The notes beneath the pieces were generated by a model, which was given only the letters and a program-made list of their open reading frames with translations, had not been told where the DNA came from and did no database searches. A program made the position numbers and the translations under genes. Positions 26,192 through 34,944 of a stretch of DNA of 64,000 bases are shown one piece after another. Each line of letters opens with the position of its first letter. The first letter of the stretch is position 1. This DNA comes from Paracidovorax sp031843945 (GTDB lineage Bacteria; Pseudomonadota; Gammaproteobacteria; Burkholderiales; Burkholderiaceae_C): the NCBI RefSeq assembly GCF_031843945.1, contig NZ_JAVTJJ010000002.1:1-64000 (forward strand), given 5' to 3'.

Positions 26192-28831
26192 ATGGAAAAG
26201 CCAGACGCTTCAGCCCACACGCCCATGATGCAGCAGTACCTGGGCCTGAAATCCCAGCACCCTGACACGCTGCTGCTCTACCGCATGGGCGACTTCTACG
26301 AGTTGTTCTACGCCGACGCCGAAAAGGCCGCTCGGCTGCTGGACATCACGCTCACGCAGCGGGGGCAGTCCGGCGGGCAGCCGGTGGTGATGGCCGGTGT
26401 GCCTTTCCATGCGCTGGAGAACTACCTGGGCCGGCTCATTCGCATGGGCGAATCAGTGGCCATCTGCGAGCAGGTAGGCGAAGTAGGCACGGGCAAAGGG
26501 CCGGTGGAGCGGAAGGTGGTGCGCGTCGTCACGCCGGGCACGCTGACGGACAGCGAGTTGCTCTCCGACAAAGCCGAATCGATGTTGCTGGCGGTACACC
26601 AGGGCCCGCGTGCGCGTTGCGGGCTGGCCTGGATGTCGGTGACGCAGGGCATCGTGCACCTGGCCGAATGCACGCACGACGAAGTGGGCGCCTGGCTCGC
26701 ACGCGTGGCGCCCAGCGAAGTGATTTACAGCGCCGGCGTGACCGAGCGCTTCGAGCAGCAACTGCAGGCCCTGCGCCAAACCGGCGCGCTGGTGTGCCCC
26801 TTGAGCCTGCGGCCCGACTGGCAGTTCGACGCCAGCCTGGGCGAGCGCAAGCTGCTCGAACACCTCCAAGCTGCCAGCCTGGCTGCCTGGAATGCCGAAT
26901 CACTGGCGCAGGCTCATGCAGCCGCCGCCGCGCTGCTCTCGTATGCCGAGCACACGCAGGGGCGCGCGCTCACGCACGTGCAGAGCGTGCGGGTGCAGCG
27001 CGACGACGAACTCATTGCCCTGCCCCTCGCCACGCGGCGCAACCTGGAGCTGGTGCGCACGCTGCGCGGCGAAGACGCGCCCACGCTCCTTTCGCTGATG
27101 GACACCTGCATGACCGGCATGGGCAGCCGCCTGCTCAAGAGCTGGCTGCTGGAGCCGCGCCGCGACCGCACCGATGCCCGCCAGCGCCTGTCCGCCACGG
27201 CCGCCTTGCGCGGCAACGGATCGGGCGCCGGCCCCTGGCAGGTGCTGCGCGCAGAGCTGCGCGGCGTAAGCGACGTGGAGCGCATCACCGCCCGCATCGC
27301 CTTGCGCCAGGTGCGCCCGCGCGAGCTGGTCGGTTTGTGCAAGACGCTACAAAAAGCAGAGCTGCTTGCGCAATCCCATCAAGCGCCAGAGCCGTTTTTG
27401 GCTCAAATTTTCCAGCAACTGCAACCGCCGGTGGACTGCAGCACGCTGCTGCGCGCGGCCATCCATGAAGAACCCGCTGCACTGGTGCGCGACGGCGGCG
27501 TGATCGCCACGGGCTTCGACGCCGAGCTGGACGAGCTGCGCGGCATTCAGACGCATTGCGACGACTTTCTGCTCGACCTGGAAACGCGCGAGAAGGCCCG
27601 CACCGGCATCCCGAACCTGCGCGTGCAGTTCAACAAGGTGCACGGCTTCTACATCGAAGTCACCAGCAGCCACGTGGGCCGCGTGCCCGAAGACTACCGC
27701 CGCCGGCAAACGCTCAAGAATGCCGAACGCTTCATCACGCCCGAGCTGAAGACCTTCGAGGACAAGGCGCTGTCGGCGCAGGAGCGCGGCCTGGCGCGCG
27801 AAAAGTGGCTCTACGAACAAGTGCTGGACCAGCTACAGCCGCACGTGCCCGCCCTCGCCCGCCTGGCTCAGGCGCTGGCCACGCTGGACGTGCTGTGCAC
27901 GCTGGCTGAACGCTCGTTGACGCTGGGCTGGTGCGCGCCGCAGTTCGTGGCCGAGCCCTGCATCGACATCGAGGCCGGCCGCCACCCGGTGGTGGAAGCT
28001 CGCCTGGCCGAGACCTCGGCCGGCGCCTTCATTGCCAACCACACGCGGCTGAACACCAACACGCGCATGCAGGTCATCACCGGCCCGAATATGGGCGGCA
28101 AGTCGACCTACATGCGGCAGGTGGCGCTGATCGTGCTGCTGGCCAGCATGGGCAGCCACGTGCCGGCAGCCGCCTGCCGGCTGGGGCCGATCGACGCCAT
28201 CCACACCCGCATCGGCGCGGCCGACGACCTGGCCAACGCGCAGTCGACCTTCATGATGGAGATGACCGAGGCGGCGCAAATTTTGCACTCGGCCACGCCG
28301 CACAGCCTGGTGCTGATGGATGAGATCGGCCGCGGCACCAGCACCTTCGACGGCCTGGCGCTGGCCAGCGGCATCGCCACGCATCTGCACGACCGCACCA
28401 AGGCGTTCACGCTGTTCGCCACGCACTACTTTGAGCTGACGGAGCTGTCGGCACGCCACCAGCACGCGGTGAACGTGCATGTCGGTGCGACGGAGTCGGG
28501 GGGCTCCATCGCCTTTTTGCATGAAATTCAACCCGGCCCCGCCAGCCGCAGCTACGGCATTCATGTGGCCAAGCTGGCGGGCGTGCCCGGCGCCGTGCTG
28601 AACCACGCCCGCCATGCGCTGGATGCGCTGGAAGCGCGCGCGAGTGAGGGCAAGACGCAAGTCGACTTGTTTGCGCCGCCGCCCGAAGAGCCCGGCGCCG
28701 GCCTGAGCGCGGTGGAGGCAGCGCTGGAAGCCATTCACCCCGACACCATGAGCCCGCGCGAGGCGCTGGATGCGCTGTATCAGCTCAAGCGGCTGACACA
28801 GGGCGCAGCAGAAACCTCAGCGACAATTTAG
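26192..28831 (+). CDS. mutS: DNA mismatch repair protein MutS
   Basis: MutS recognises mispairs and small loops and recruits MutL. The 879-residue protein has the mismatch-reading Phe-Tyr-Glu at 35-37 (GDFYELF), the connector, lever and clamp domains, and the ATPase domain with Walker A GPNMGGKST at about 631-639 and DEIGRGTSTFDG for Walker B. Residues about 386-407 are encoded by a segment (27346-27412) that closely matches the dispersed repeat of this window, inserted in frame at a variable part of the core. The stop codon also merges into a second copy. Both are noted separately. Confidence 0.97.
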   Translation: MEKPDASAHTPMMQQYLGLKSQHPDTLLLYRMGDFYELFYADAEKAARLLDITLTQRGQSGGQPVVMAGVPFHALENYLGRLIRMGESVAICEQVGEVGTGKGPVERKVVRVVTPGTLTDSELLSDKAESMLLAVHQGPRARCGLAWMSVTQGIVHLAECTHDEVGAWLARVAPSEVIYSAGVTERFEQQLQALRQTGALVCPLSLRPDWQFDASLGERKLLEHLQAASLAAWNAESLAQAHAAAAALLSYAEHTQGRALTHVQSVRVQRDDELIALPLATRRNLELVRTLRGEDAPTLLSLMDTCMTGMGSRLLKSWLLEPRRDRTDARQRLSATAALRGNGSGAGPWQVLRAELRGVSDVERITARIALRQVRPRELVGLCKTLQKAELLAQSHQAPEPFLAQIFQQLQPPVDCSTLLRAAIHEEPAALVRDGGVIATGFDAELDELRGIQTHCDDFLLDLETREKARTGIPNLRVQFNKVHGFYIEVTSSHVGRVPEDYRRRQTLKNAERFITPELKTFEDKALSAQERGLAREKWLYEQVLDQLQPHVPALARLAQALATLDVLCTLAERSLTLGWCAPQFVAEPCIDIEAGRHPVVEARLAETSAGAFIANHTRLNTNTRMQVITGPNMGGKSTYMRQVALIVLLASMGSHVPAAACRLGPIDAIHTRIGAADDLANAQSTFMMEMTEAAQILHSATPHSLVLMDEIGRGTSTFDGLALASGIATHLHDRTKAFTLFATHYFELTELSARHQHAVNVHVGATESGGSIAFLHEIQPGPASRSYGIHVAKLAGVPGAVLNHARHALDALEARASEGKTQVDLFAPPPEEPGAGLSAVEAALEAIHPDTMSPREALDALYQLKRLTQGAAETSATI
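27346..27412 (-). repeat. Dispersed repeat, copy E, in frame inside mutS
   Basis: Read on the minus strand this segment runs AAATTTGAGCC, then GGCTCTGGCGCTTGATGG, then GCGCAAGCAGCT, and ends in TAGC. It aligns along its whole length with the intergenic copy at 43798-43864. It lies in the mutS coding region in reverse orientation to the gene and contributes about 22 residues. Confidence 0.7.
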
Positions 28832-28890
28832 AGCCAAATTGGCCTCTAGCGCTTATCCAGCAAGCGCCATATGCTATTAATTAAATAGCA
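28826..28890 (+). repeat. Dispersed repeat, copy A, 3' of mutS
   Basis: The copy starts at or just before the mutS stop codon (AATTTAGAGCCAAATTGG) and continues with CCTCTAGCGCTTATCCAGC, AAGCGCC and GCTATTAATTAAATAGC. The arms GCGCTT and AAGCGC can pair around a 7-base loop, and the GCTATT...AATAGC end forms a second stem. It lies between the convergent mutS and racemase genes, in forward orientation to mutS. Confidence 0.75.
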
Positions 28891-28954
28891 TTCGCTAACA
28901 GCGAGCAGCAGCCATCCATTGGGTGGCCGCGTCACGCAAGCACGGGTTGGGCCG

Positions 28955-29698
28955 TCAAGCAAGGCGGCCCAGCGCCGCCAGCTCCGGCGACACCCGCTCC
29001 CACACCACGTCGCAACCGGCGCGCAGGCGCTCGGGCGGCAGTGCGCTGGTGCGCAGAGCCCAACGGGCGCCCGCCATCACGCTGTCGATCACCGGCACCT
29101 CTACCTGGGGCTGAATGGCCGCGGCCATGCCGGCCAGGCCCGCGCCGCCCAGGATGACGGCCTGCACGCCCATCTGGCGCACCACGTCGCGGCAGGCCTG
29201 GGCCAGCAGCGCGCGGGCGGCTTCAGGGTCGGCGGCCAGTTGGGCACCGGTGGGTGCCACGGTATGAATGCCTGCCAGCGCGGGCGCATGGCCGAGCGCC
29301 TGGGCCAGGCGCTGAAGCATGGGGCCCCAGCGCTCGCCGCCCGTGACGATGGCGAAGCGGCCATGGCGCGCGGCTTCGATGAACGATGCCTCGGCCAGGC
29401 CGGTGACCGGCACGGGGCTGCTCTCGCGCAGCGCCATCAGGCCGGGGTCGCCAAAACAGCCGATCAGCACCGCGTCGGGCGCGGGTGCATCGGGCTGCGC
29501 CAGCGCAGCGGCCCAGGCGTCAAGCGCGGCGTGCGAGGCCACGGCATAGCTGGCTTCGCAGGCGATGTAGGGGGCGCCAAACCGCGCGGTGGTCGTGCGC
29601 ACCGCCACGTGCAGGCCGGCGGCCGTTTGCACATGGCGCTGCAGCAGGCTGCTCACGCTCTCAGATGCGTTGGGGTTGATGACGAGCAGTTGGCGCAT
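28955..29698 (-). CDS. Asp/Glu/hydantoin racemase-family protein
   Basis: This 247-residue cytoplasmic protein begins MRQLLVINPNAS, as do hydantoin and allantoin racemases. It has the first catalytic Cys in IGCFGDPGL (Cys81). The second catalytic Cys, expected in the ILGCAG-type motif, is replaced by Gly185 (VILGGAG). It is the last gene of the ABC transporter / GntR operon, 21 bases after the regulator, so its substrate is probably what the transporter imports or a product of it. With one catalytic Cys missing it may not act as a two-base racemase. Confidence 0.8.
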   Translation of the reverse strand: MRQLLVINPNASESVSSLLQRHVQTAAGLHVAVRTTTARFGAPYIACEASYAVASHAALDAWAAALAQPDAPAPDAVLIGCFGDPGLMALRESSPVPVTGLAEASFIEAARHGRFAIVTGGERWGPMLQRLAQALGHAPALAGIHTVAPTGAQLAADPEAARALLAQACRDVVRQMGVQAVILGGAGLAGMAAAIQPQVEVPVIDSVMAGARWALRTSALPPERLRAGCDVVWERVSPELAALGRLA

Positions 29699-29719
29699 GG
29701 CGGTTACGTTCAGGCGGAA

Positions 29720-30508
29720 TCAGACCGGCTGGCGCAGCAGGCGGGCCAGGTCAGGCGGCTCGGTGGGCGGCGGGGCGAATTCGAGTTGCGATTCGATGCG
29801 CTGCAGGTGGTCGAGCATGCGGCGCGCGGCCTCCTTGGCGTCACGCAGGCGGATGGCGTCGAGCAGCGCCCGGTGCTCGCGGCACCCGCAGGCCGTGGCA
29901 TCGACGCGCTCGCGGGCATGGCTGGGGCTGTAGGTCATAAGGATGAGCGAGGTGCGCGACACCAGCTCGCGCAGGATGCGGCCCAGCGTCTGGTGGCCGG
30001 CTGCCTGCGCGATGTGCAGGTGAAAGTCGCCCGACAGCCGGATGGCGCGGCGCATGTCGCCGGCCGCACGGGCGGCCTCTTCGTCTTCGATGCAGGCACG
30101 CAGCTGAGCCATGTCGGCGGCGCTGGCCGAGGCGATGAACAGGGCCACCAGGCGCGGCTCGATGAGGCGGCGTGCCTCAAACACCTCGCGCGCCTCTTGC
30201 ACCGACGGCTCGGCAATGGTGGCGCCGCGGTTGGGCGTGAGCGTGACCACCTGCTCGTTGGCCAGCCGCACCAGCACCGGCCGCACCCGCGTGCGCGATA
30301 CGCCGAATGCGGCGGCGAGCTTGTCTTCGACCAGCTTGGTGCCGGGCGGCAACTGGTGGTCGAGGATGGCGGACACCATGCGCTCGTACATGTCGCTGTC
30401 GCTGGGGAGCGCGGCGGCGCTGGTGGTTGCCGCCTTCGGCGGCAGGGCCGGGGCCTTGGCAGGCCTGCGCCGTGGGCTCTGGCTCTTGGCGGGCGCACGA
30501 TCGGTCAT
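29720..30508 (-). CDS. GntR-family (FCD subfamily) transcriptional regulator
   Basis: The 262-residue protein has a basic, Pro/Ala-rich N-terminal tail, a winged helix-turn-helix (about residues 41-105, including KLAAAFGVSRTRVRPVLVRL) and a helical FCD ligand-binding domain with metal-type His residues (FHLHIAQAAGH; EHRALLDAI). The ATG overlaps the upstream permease stop by four bases (ATGA), so it belongs to the transporter operon. It probably represses this operon until a ligand, perhaps the imported compound, binds. Candidate operators lie in front of the first gene of the operon. Confidence 0.9.
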   Translation of the reverse strand: MTDRAPAKSQSPRRRPAKAPALPPKAATTSAAALPSDSDMYERMVSAILDHQLPPGTKLVEDKLAAAFGVSRTRVRPVLVRLANEQVVTLTPNRGATIAEPSVQEAREVFEARRLIEPRLVALFIASASAADMAQLRACIEDEEAARAAGDMRRAIRLSGDFHLHIAQAAGHQTLGRILRELVSRTSLILMTYSPSHARERVDATACGCREHRALLDAIRLRDAKEAARRMLDHLQRIESQLEFAPPPTEPPDLARLLRQPV

Positions 30509-31392
30509 GCGGGCCGGCCCTTGCGCCCCTGGCCGAGAGCCCACACCAGAGCCAGCGCCACACCCATCACCAAGAACGACACCAGCGTGGTGAGCGTGCC
30601 CAGTGCGTAGATCGACGGCGTGGTCACGGTGGTGGTCAGGCCCTGCAGTTCCAGCGGCAGCGTGTTCACGTCGCCAATGGCCTGCGAGGTGCGTGCGATC
30701 TCATCCCAGCTGAGCGTGAAGCCGAACATGCCGATGCCCACGACCGACGGCGCGACCAGCGGCAGCACCACGTGCGCGAAGCCTTGCCACGGCGTGGCAC
30801 CCAGGTCGCGCGCGGCCTCTTCGTAAGCCGGGTTGAAGCGGTTGAACACCGCGAACATGATGAGCAGCCCGAACGGCAGCGTCCACGTCAGGTGCGCCCC
30901 AAGCGCCGAAGTGAACAGGCCCAGCGAGGTGCCGAAGCCCTCCAGCGCGCCTTCCATGCCCAGCCAGCCCAGCACGCCCTTGATGGCCGTGTCGAGCAGC
31001 CGAAACTCCAGCCCGATGCCGAGCGACACGATGATGGAGGGCATGATCAGGCTGGACACCACGATGAAGAACAGCGCGTTGCCGCCCTTGAGCTTCTTGC
31101 GAAATGCGAGCCCGGCCAGCACCGACAGCACGACGGTGCACAGCATCACAGCCAGGCCCAGGCCCAGCGAACGCCACAGCGCCGCGCCGATGTCGACCAC
31201 GCCCAGTCCCTCGGCGAGCTTGCGGAACCAGTGGAGCGACACGCCGCGCATCGGGAAGGTGAGCCCGCCTTCAGGCCCCTGAAAGCTCAGCACGAAGATG
31301 ACGAACATCGGCCCATACATGAACAGCACGAACAGGGCGAAGACGATGGCCAGGGGCCAAAAGCTAGCGGAGCGTTTTTCGCGGATGGCCAT
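30505..31392 (-). CDS. ABC transporter permease, PotC type
   Basis: This 295-residue inner membrane protein has six predicted membrane helices and the cytoplasmic EAA loop EEAARDLGATPW, which contacts the ATPase. It belongs to the spermidine/putrescine-type permeases that pair with a PotB-like partner, the gene one base upstream. It overlaps the regulator gene by four bases. The substrate cannot be read from sequence. Confidence 0.92.
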   Translation of the reverse strand: MAIREKRSASFWPLAIVFALFVLFMYGPMFVIFVLSFQGPEGGLTFPMRGVSLHWFRKLAEGLGVVDIGAALWRSLGLGLAVMLCTVVLSVLAGLAFRKKLKGGNALFFIVVSSLIMPSIIVSLGIGLEFRLLDTAIKGVLGWLGMEGALEGFGTSLGLFTSALGAHLTWTLPFGLLIMFAVFNRFNPAYEEAARDLGATPWQGFAHVVLPLVAPSVVGIGMFGFTLSWDEIARTSQAIGDVNTLPLELQGLTTTVTTPSIYALGTLTTLVSFLVMGVALALVWALGQGRKGRPA

Positions 31393-31393
31393 C

Positions 31394-32302
31394 TCACAGC
31401 TCCTTGCGAATGTCGACGAGGCGTGTGAGGCCCCAGATGATCATGAGCACGATGGCCAGCAGGATCACTGCATTGGCCGCCGCCAGCGGAAATTGCAAAT
31501 ATGAGGTCTGCACCTGAATGATCTTGCCCACCGATGCGATCTGCTGGCCGCCCATCACGCCGATGGTGACGAAGTCGCCCATCACGATGGTGATGACGAA
31601 GATCGAGCCGATGATGATGCCCGTGCGCGACAGCGGCACGATCACGTTCCACAGAGTCTGCCAGCCCGAGGCGCCGGAATCGTTGGCGGCTTCCAGCAGG
31701 CTGCGGTCGATGCGCATCATGCTGTTGAAAATCGGCACGATCATGAACATGGTGTAGAGGTGCACGAAGGCCAGCACCACTGCAAAGTCAGAGAACAGCA
31801 GCCATTCGATGGGCTGGTCCACCAGGCGCAGGTCCATCAGCGTCTGGTTCACCAGCCCGTTGCGCCCAAGCAGCGGCACCCACGAGATCATGCGGATCAC
31901 GTTCGATGTCCAGAAAGGCACCGTGCACAGCACGAACAGCAGCGTTTGCATGCCCGCCGAGCGCACGTGGAACGCGAGGAAATACGCTACGGCGAAGCCC
32001 ACCACGAGCGTGATGAGCCACACCAGCATGCTGAACTTGAACGTGGAGTAGTACGTGCGCAGCGTGGTGCAGGCATCCGAGACATTCGTGCAGCCGTCGA
32101 AGATCGCCACGTAGTTCTTGAATGTGAAGGCCGGCAGCAGCTCGTATTCGTTGAAGTCCCAGAAACTGACCATCGCGATCAGCGCCAGGGGCACGAGAAA
32201 GAACAGAACAAACACGGCCGTGAACGGAGCGGCCTGCCACCAGGCGGCAATGCTGCGGCCCGGAGTGGCAGCAGCGGGCAGAGTGGGTGTGTTGGTGCTC
32301 AT
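31394..32302 (-). CDS. ABC transporter permease, PotB type
   Basis: The 302-residue inner membrane protein has about six membrane helices and the EAA loop LEAANDSGASGW. A long periplasmic loop near the N-terminus contains two Cys residues (CTNVSDACTTL) that could form a disulfide. It heads the permease pair and follows the binding-protein gene across 157 bases that hold a stem-loop repeat, which may set a drop in expression between binding protein and permeases. Confidence 0.92.
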   Translation of the reverse strand: MSTNTPTLPAAATPGRSIAAWWQAAPFTAVFVLFFLVPLALIAMVSFWDFNEYELLPAFTFKNYVAIFDGCTNVSDACTTLRTYYSTFKFSMLVWLITLVVGFAVAYFLAFHVRSAGMQTLLFVLCTVPFWTSNVIRMISWVPLLGRNGLVNQTLMDLRLVDQPIEWLLFSDFAVVLAFVHLYTMFMIVPIFNSMMRIDRSLLEAANDSGASGWQTLWNVIVPLSRTGIIIGSIFVITIVMGDFVTIGVMGGQQIASVGKIIQVQTSYLQFPLAAANAVILLAIVLMIIWGLTRLVDIRKEL

Positions 32303-32358
32303 GAGCTGGTTTCTAGAAGGTAATCAGGGCGCAGGAGCGCGGTATGTCAGAGGGGCAC

Positions 32359-32437
32359 CTCGACAAGCTCAGTGCGAACGGTGGTGCGCGGGGTGAGCAC
32401 ACCCTGCCCCCAACCGTTCTGGCTGAGCCTGTCGAAG
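32359..32437. repeat. Inverted repeat stem-loop between binding protein and permease genes
   Basis: Left arm CTCGACAAGCTCAGTGCGAA (from 32359) pairs with right arm TTCTGGCTGAGCCTGTCGAA (ending 32436), with about 30 bases between. The CTTCGACAGGCTCAG core resembles a palindromic element found between genes in many beta- and gamma-proteobacteria. It probably acts as a mRNA-stabilising or attenuating hairpin within the operon. Confidence 0.65.
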
Positions 32438-32459
32438 CCCAGCCACAGCCCTCAAACCA

Positions 32460-33743
32460 TCAGGCCGCCACGAACTCGTTCCACTTCTGAACCATGTAGT
32501 TGTTCTCGTCCATGACGGCATTCCAGCAGGCAATGCCGCCCATGCGCGATTCGAAGCTGCCGCCATCGCGCACGCTGCCGGCCTTCGCCAGCACGTCACC
32601 GGTGGGGCTCTTGATGTCTTGCGCGGCGGGCTTGCCTTCCATCCAGTAGGCCCACTCGTAGGCTTCCATCTTCGACTTGGCGGTGTCCAGCACGGCGCTG
32701 TAGTAGCCCTGGCGATTCAGGTATGCACCGGCCCAGCCGTCGAGGAACCAGTTGATGAATTCATAGGCCCCGTCGAGCTTGCGCCCCGACAGCGTGGCGG
32801 GAAGACCGAAGCCCGCAGCCCACGCGCGGTAACCCTCCTTGAGCGGCTGGAAGTTGCAGGCGACGCCCTTGGTGCGCACAGCCGTCACGGCCGGGCTCCA
32901 CATCGACTGGATGACGACCTCGCCCGAGGCCATCAGGTTCACCGACTCGTTGAAGTCCTTCCACAGGGCGCGGAACTGGCCCGCCCGCTTGGCCTCGATC
33001 AAGGTCTTGATCGTGAGATCGATCTCCTTCTTGGTCATGTTGCCCTTGTCGGGGTACTTGTACAGACCCATCGCCTCCACGACCATGGCCGCGTCCATGA
33101 TGCCGATGGAGGGAATGTTCAGGATGGCCGCCTTACCCTTGAATTCAGGGTTCAGCAACTCGGCCCATGAGTCGATGGGGCGCTTGATCAGATCGGGGCG
33201 AATACCCAGCGTGTCGGCGTTGTACACGGTGGGGATCAGGCTCATGAACTGCGTCGGGCTCTTGGCGAAGACCTTGCTCTTCTCGCCTTCGAGGTAGATC
33301 ACCTTCTTGGGCGCCGTGCCCTGGTCGCCGACCTTCTTGCCGGCGACCTCGCCGGTGGTGAACAGCGTGGTGATCTTGTCGGCGTTCTTGATGCGCCTGG
33401 CGTCGATGCCCTTGAGATTGCCCGTGGGCACGATCTTCTTCAGCGAAAAATACTCGGTGTCGACCAGATCGAAGCTGTTGGGTGCGGTAACCACGCGCTT
33501 GGTCACGTCATCGGTAGTGACGGCCACGTACTGGATGTCGATGCCGGTGTCCGCCTTGAACTTCTCGGCGATGGCCTTGTCCTGGTTCACGGCCGTGCCC
33601 AGGTAGCGCAGCACGATCTTTTCCTGCGAGTGGACGGCGGGGAACATACCGGCGGCCAGGATGCCCGCCGTGCCTTGCAGCAGTGAGCGGCGCTTCACTC
33701 CGGAGGCGTTGGCGACGGGGGATGGGGGCAGCACATCGGACAT
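32460..33743 (-). CDS. ABC transporter substrate-binding protein, PotD/PotF type
   Basis: This is the periplasmic binding protein of the operon, 427 residues with its signal. The N-terminus carries a twin-arginine motif (KRRSLLQ, Arg18-Arg19) before a hydrophobic stretch, which suggests export by Tat in a folded state. The mature part is a two-lobed family of the spermidine/putrescine type (IDIQYVAVTTDDV; WAELLNPEFKGK). The ATG at MSDVLPPSPV is chosen over one 12 codons upstream. Spacing to the ATPase gene is 97 bases. Confidence 0.9.
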   Translation of the reverse strand: MSDVLPPSPVANASGVKRRSLLQGTAGILAAGMFPAVHSQEKIVLRYLGTAVNQDKAIAEKFKADTGIDIQYVAVTTDDVTKRVVTAPNSFDLVDTEYFSLKKIVPTGNLKGIDARRIKNADKITTLFTTGEVAGKKVGDQGTAPKKVIYLEGEKSKVFAKSPTQFMSLIPTVYNADTLGIRPDLIKRPIDSWAELLNPEFKGKAAILNIPSIGIMDAAMVVEAMGLYKYPDKGNMTKKEIDLTIKTLIEAKRAGQFRALWKDFNESVNLMASGEVVIQSMWSPAVTAVRTKGVACNFQPLKEGYRAWAAGFGLPATLSGRKLDGAYEFINWFLDGWAGAYLNRQGYYSAVLDTAKSKMEAYEWAYWMEGKPAAQDIKSPTGDVLAKAGSVRDGGSFESRMGGIACWNAVMDENNYMVQKWNEFVAA

Positions 33744-33840
33744 GGTGAAAGCTCCTTGAAGGAATGAAGGACGAAACAAGGTCTTCTTGCGAAGGCGGAA
33801 GGGGAAGCAAATGGAGGTGAAGGAAATCGGGCAGTGCAGC

Positions 33841-34893
33841 TCAGGCCGCGGCCGGCTCTAGCGGATGGGCCATGGCGGGTTGCCAGTGCAGCAGCACGGG
33901 CTGCCCCACGGTGCAGGGCTGAGTCAGGTGGGCCGACTCGGACACCATGACCGAGTATTCCGCCGTAGCATGGGCTGACAAGGCCACGCCTGCGCGCTGC
34001 AGGCCCAGCAGCACATAGGTGCCCTGGTACTCCACATCGGTCACCACGGCGGGCATGTGCATCGCGCCATGGGGCGGTGTGGAGCCCTCGGGCAGCACGC
34101 TCAGGTGGTCGGTGCGCACACCCACCTTGCCTTGCAGCGTGTCGATCACGTTGTGGCCGCCCATGAAACGGGCGACGAATTCGCTGGCCGGCCGGTTGTA
34201 CACGTCGTAGGGCGCGCCCACCTGCTCGATCAGGCCGTTGTTCATCACCACCATGGTGTCGGCGAGCGCCATGGCCTCTTCCTGCGAATGGGTCACGTGG
34301 ATGAAAGTCAGGCCCAGCTCCTTCTGCCAGCGGCGCAGTTCGGCCCGCATCTGGATGCGCAGGAACGGGTCGAGCGCCGACAGCGGCTCATCGAGCAGCA
34401 GCACGCGCGGCTGCGTGATCAGTGCGCGCGCCAGCGCCACGCGCTGCTGCTGCCCGCCAGACAGCTCCGCTGGCTTGCGCCCGGCCAGATGGCCCATGGC
34501 CACGCGCTCCAGCAGCGCCCCGGCCCGAGCATGGCGCTCGGCCTTTCCCACGCCCTTCATCTTGAGGCTGAAGGCCACGTTGTCGAGCGCCGACAGGTGC
34601 GGGAACAGAGCGAAGCTCTGGAACATCATGGCCGTGCCCCGCGCGGCGGCAGGCAGGTCGGTGATGTTGCGGTTGTCCAGCAGCACATCGCCGCTGGTGA
34701 CCGACTCGTGCCCCGCGATCATGCGCAGTGTGGTGCTCTTGCCGCAACCGGAAGGGCCCAGCAGGCAGCAGTAGCTGCCGCTGTCGATGCGCAGGTTGAT
34801 GTTGTCCACCGCAGGCTTTGCGTGCGCGTAATGCTTGGTCAGCGCAACGACTTCGATGGCGGCAGGAACCGGGGTGGGAGATATGGCTTGCAT
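33841..34893 (-). CDS. ABC transporter ATP-binding protein, PotA type
   Basis: The 350-residue ATPase powers the importer from the cytoplasmic face. Walker A GPSGCGKST lies at 46-54, followed by signature LSGGQQQR and Walker B LLLDEPLSALD, and a C-terminal TOBE-like regulatory domain. It is the first gene of a six-gene operon (ATPase, binding protein, two permeases, GntR regulator, racemase-like enzyme). The start is the ATG of MQAISPTPVP, with AGGG six bases before it; the frame stays open upstream but has no better site. Confidence 0.92.
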   Translation of the reverse strand: MQAISPTPVPAAIEVVALTKHYAHAKPAVDNINLRIDSGSYCCLLGPSGCGKSTTLRMIAGHESVTSGDVLLDNRNITDLPAAARGTAMMFQSFALFPHLSALDNVAFSLKMKGVGKAERHARAGALLERVAMGHLAGRKPAELSGGQQQRVALARALITQPRVLLLDEPLSALDPFLRIQMRAELRRWQKELGLTFIHVTHSQEEAMALADTMVVMNNGLIEQVGAPYDVYNRPASEFVARFMGGHNVIDTLQGKVGVRTDHLSVLPEGSTPPHGAMHMPAVVTDVEYQGTYVLLGLQRAGVALSAHATAEYSVMVSESAHLTQPCTVGQPVLLHWQPAMAHPLEPAAA

Positions 34894-34903
34894 ATCCATC
34901 CCT

Positions 34904-34929
34904 ATGCAAACCGCATGCCATGTTTGCAT
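34904..34929. promoter_or_regulatory. Perfect 8-bp inverted repeat at the start of the ABC operon
   Basis: ATGCAAAC (34904-34911) and GTTTGCAT (34922-34929) are exact reverse complements, separated by 10 bases, and end 11 bases before the ATPase start codon. The position, over or next to the ribosome site, fits an operator or an RNA hairpin that controls the operon. Which protein binds it is not known; the operon's GntR regulator is the nearest candidate. Confidence 0.5.
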
Positions 34930-34944
34930 GCAATGAGTTAGTCG

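Noticed and set aside
28919..30610. Open frame of 563 codons on the plus strand
   Set aside because: It is opposite the racemase-like and GntR genes, whose motifs are intact. Composition (Arg/His/Gln/Gly) is typical of an antisense shadow.
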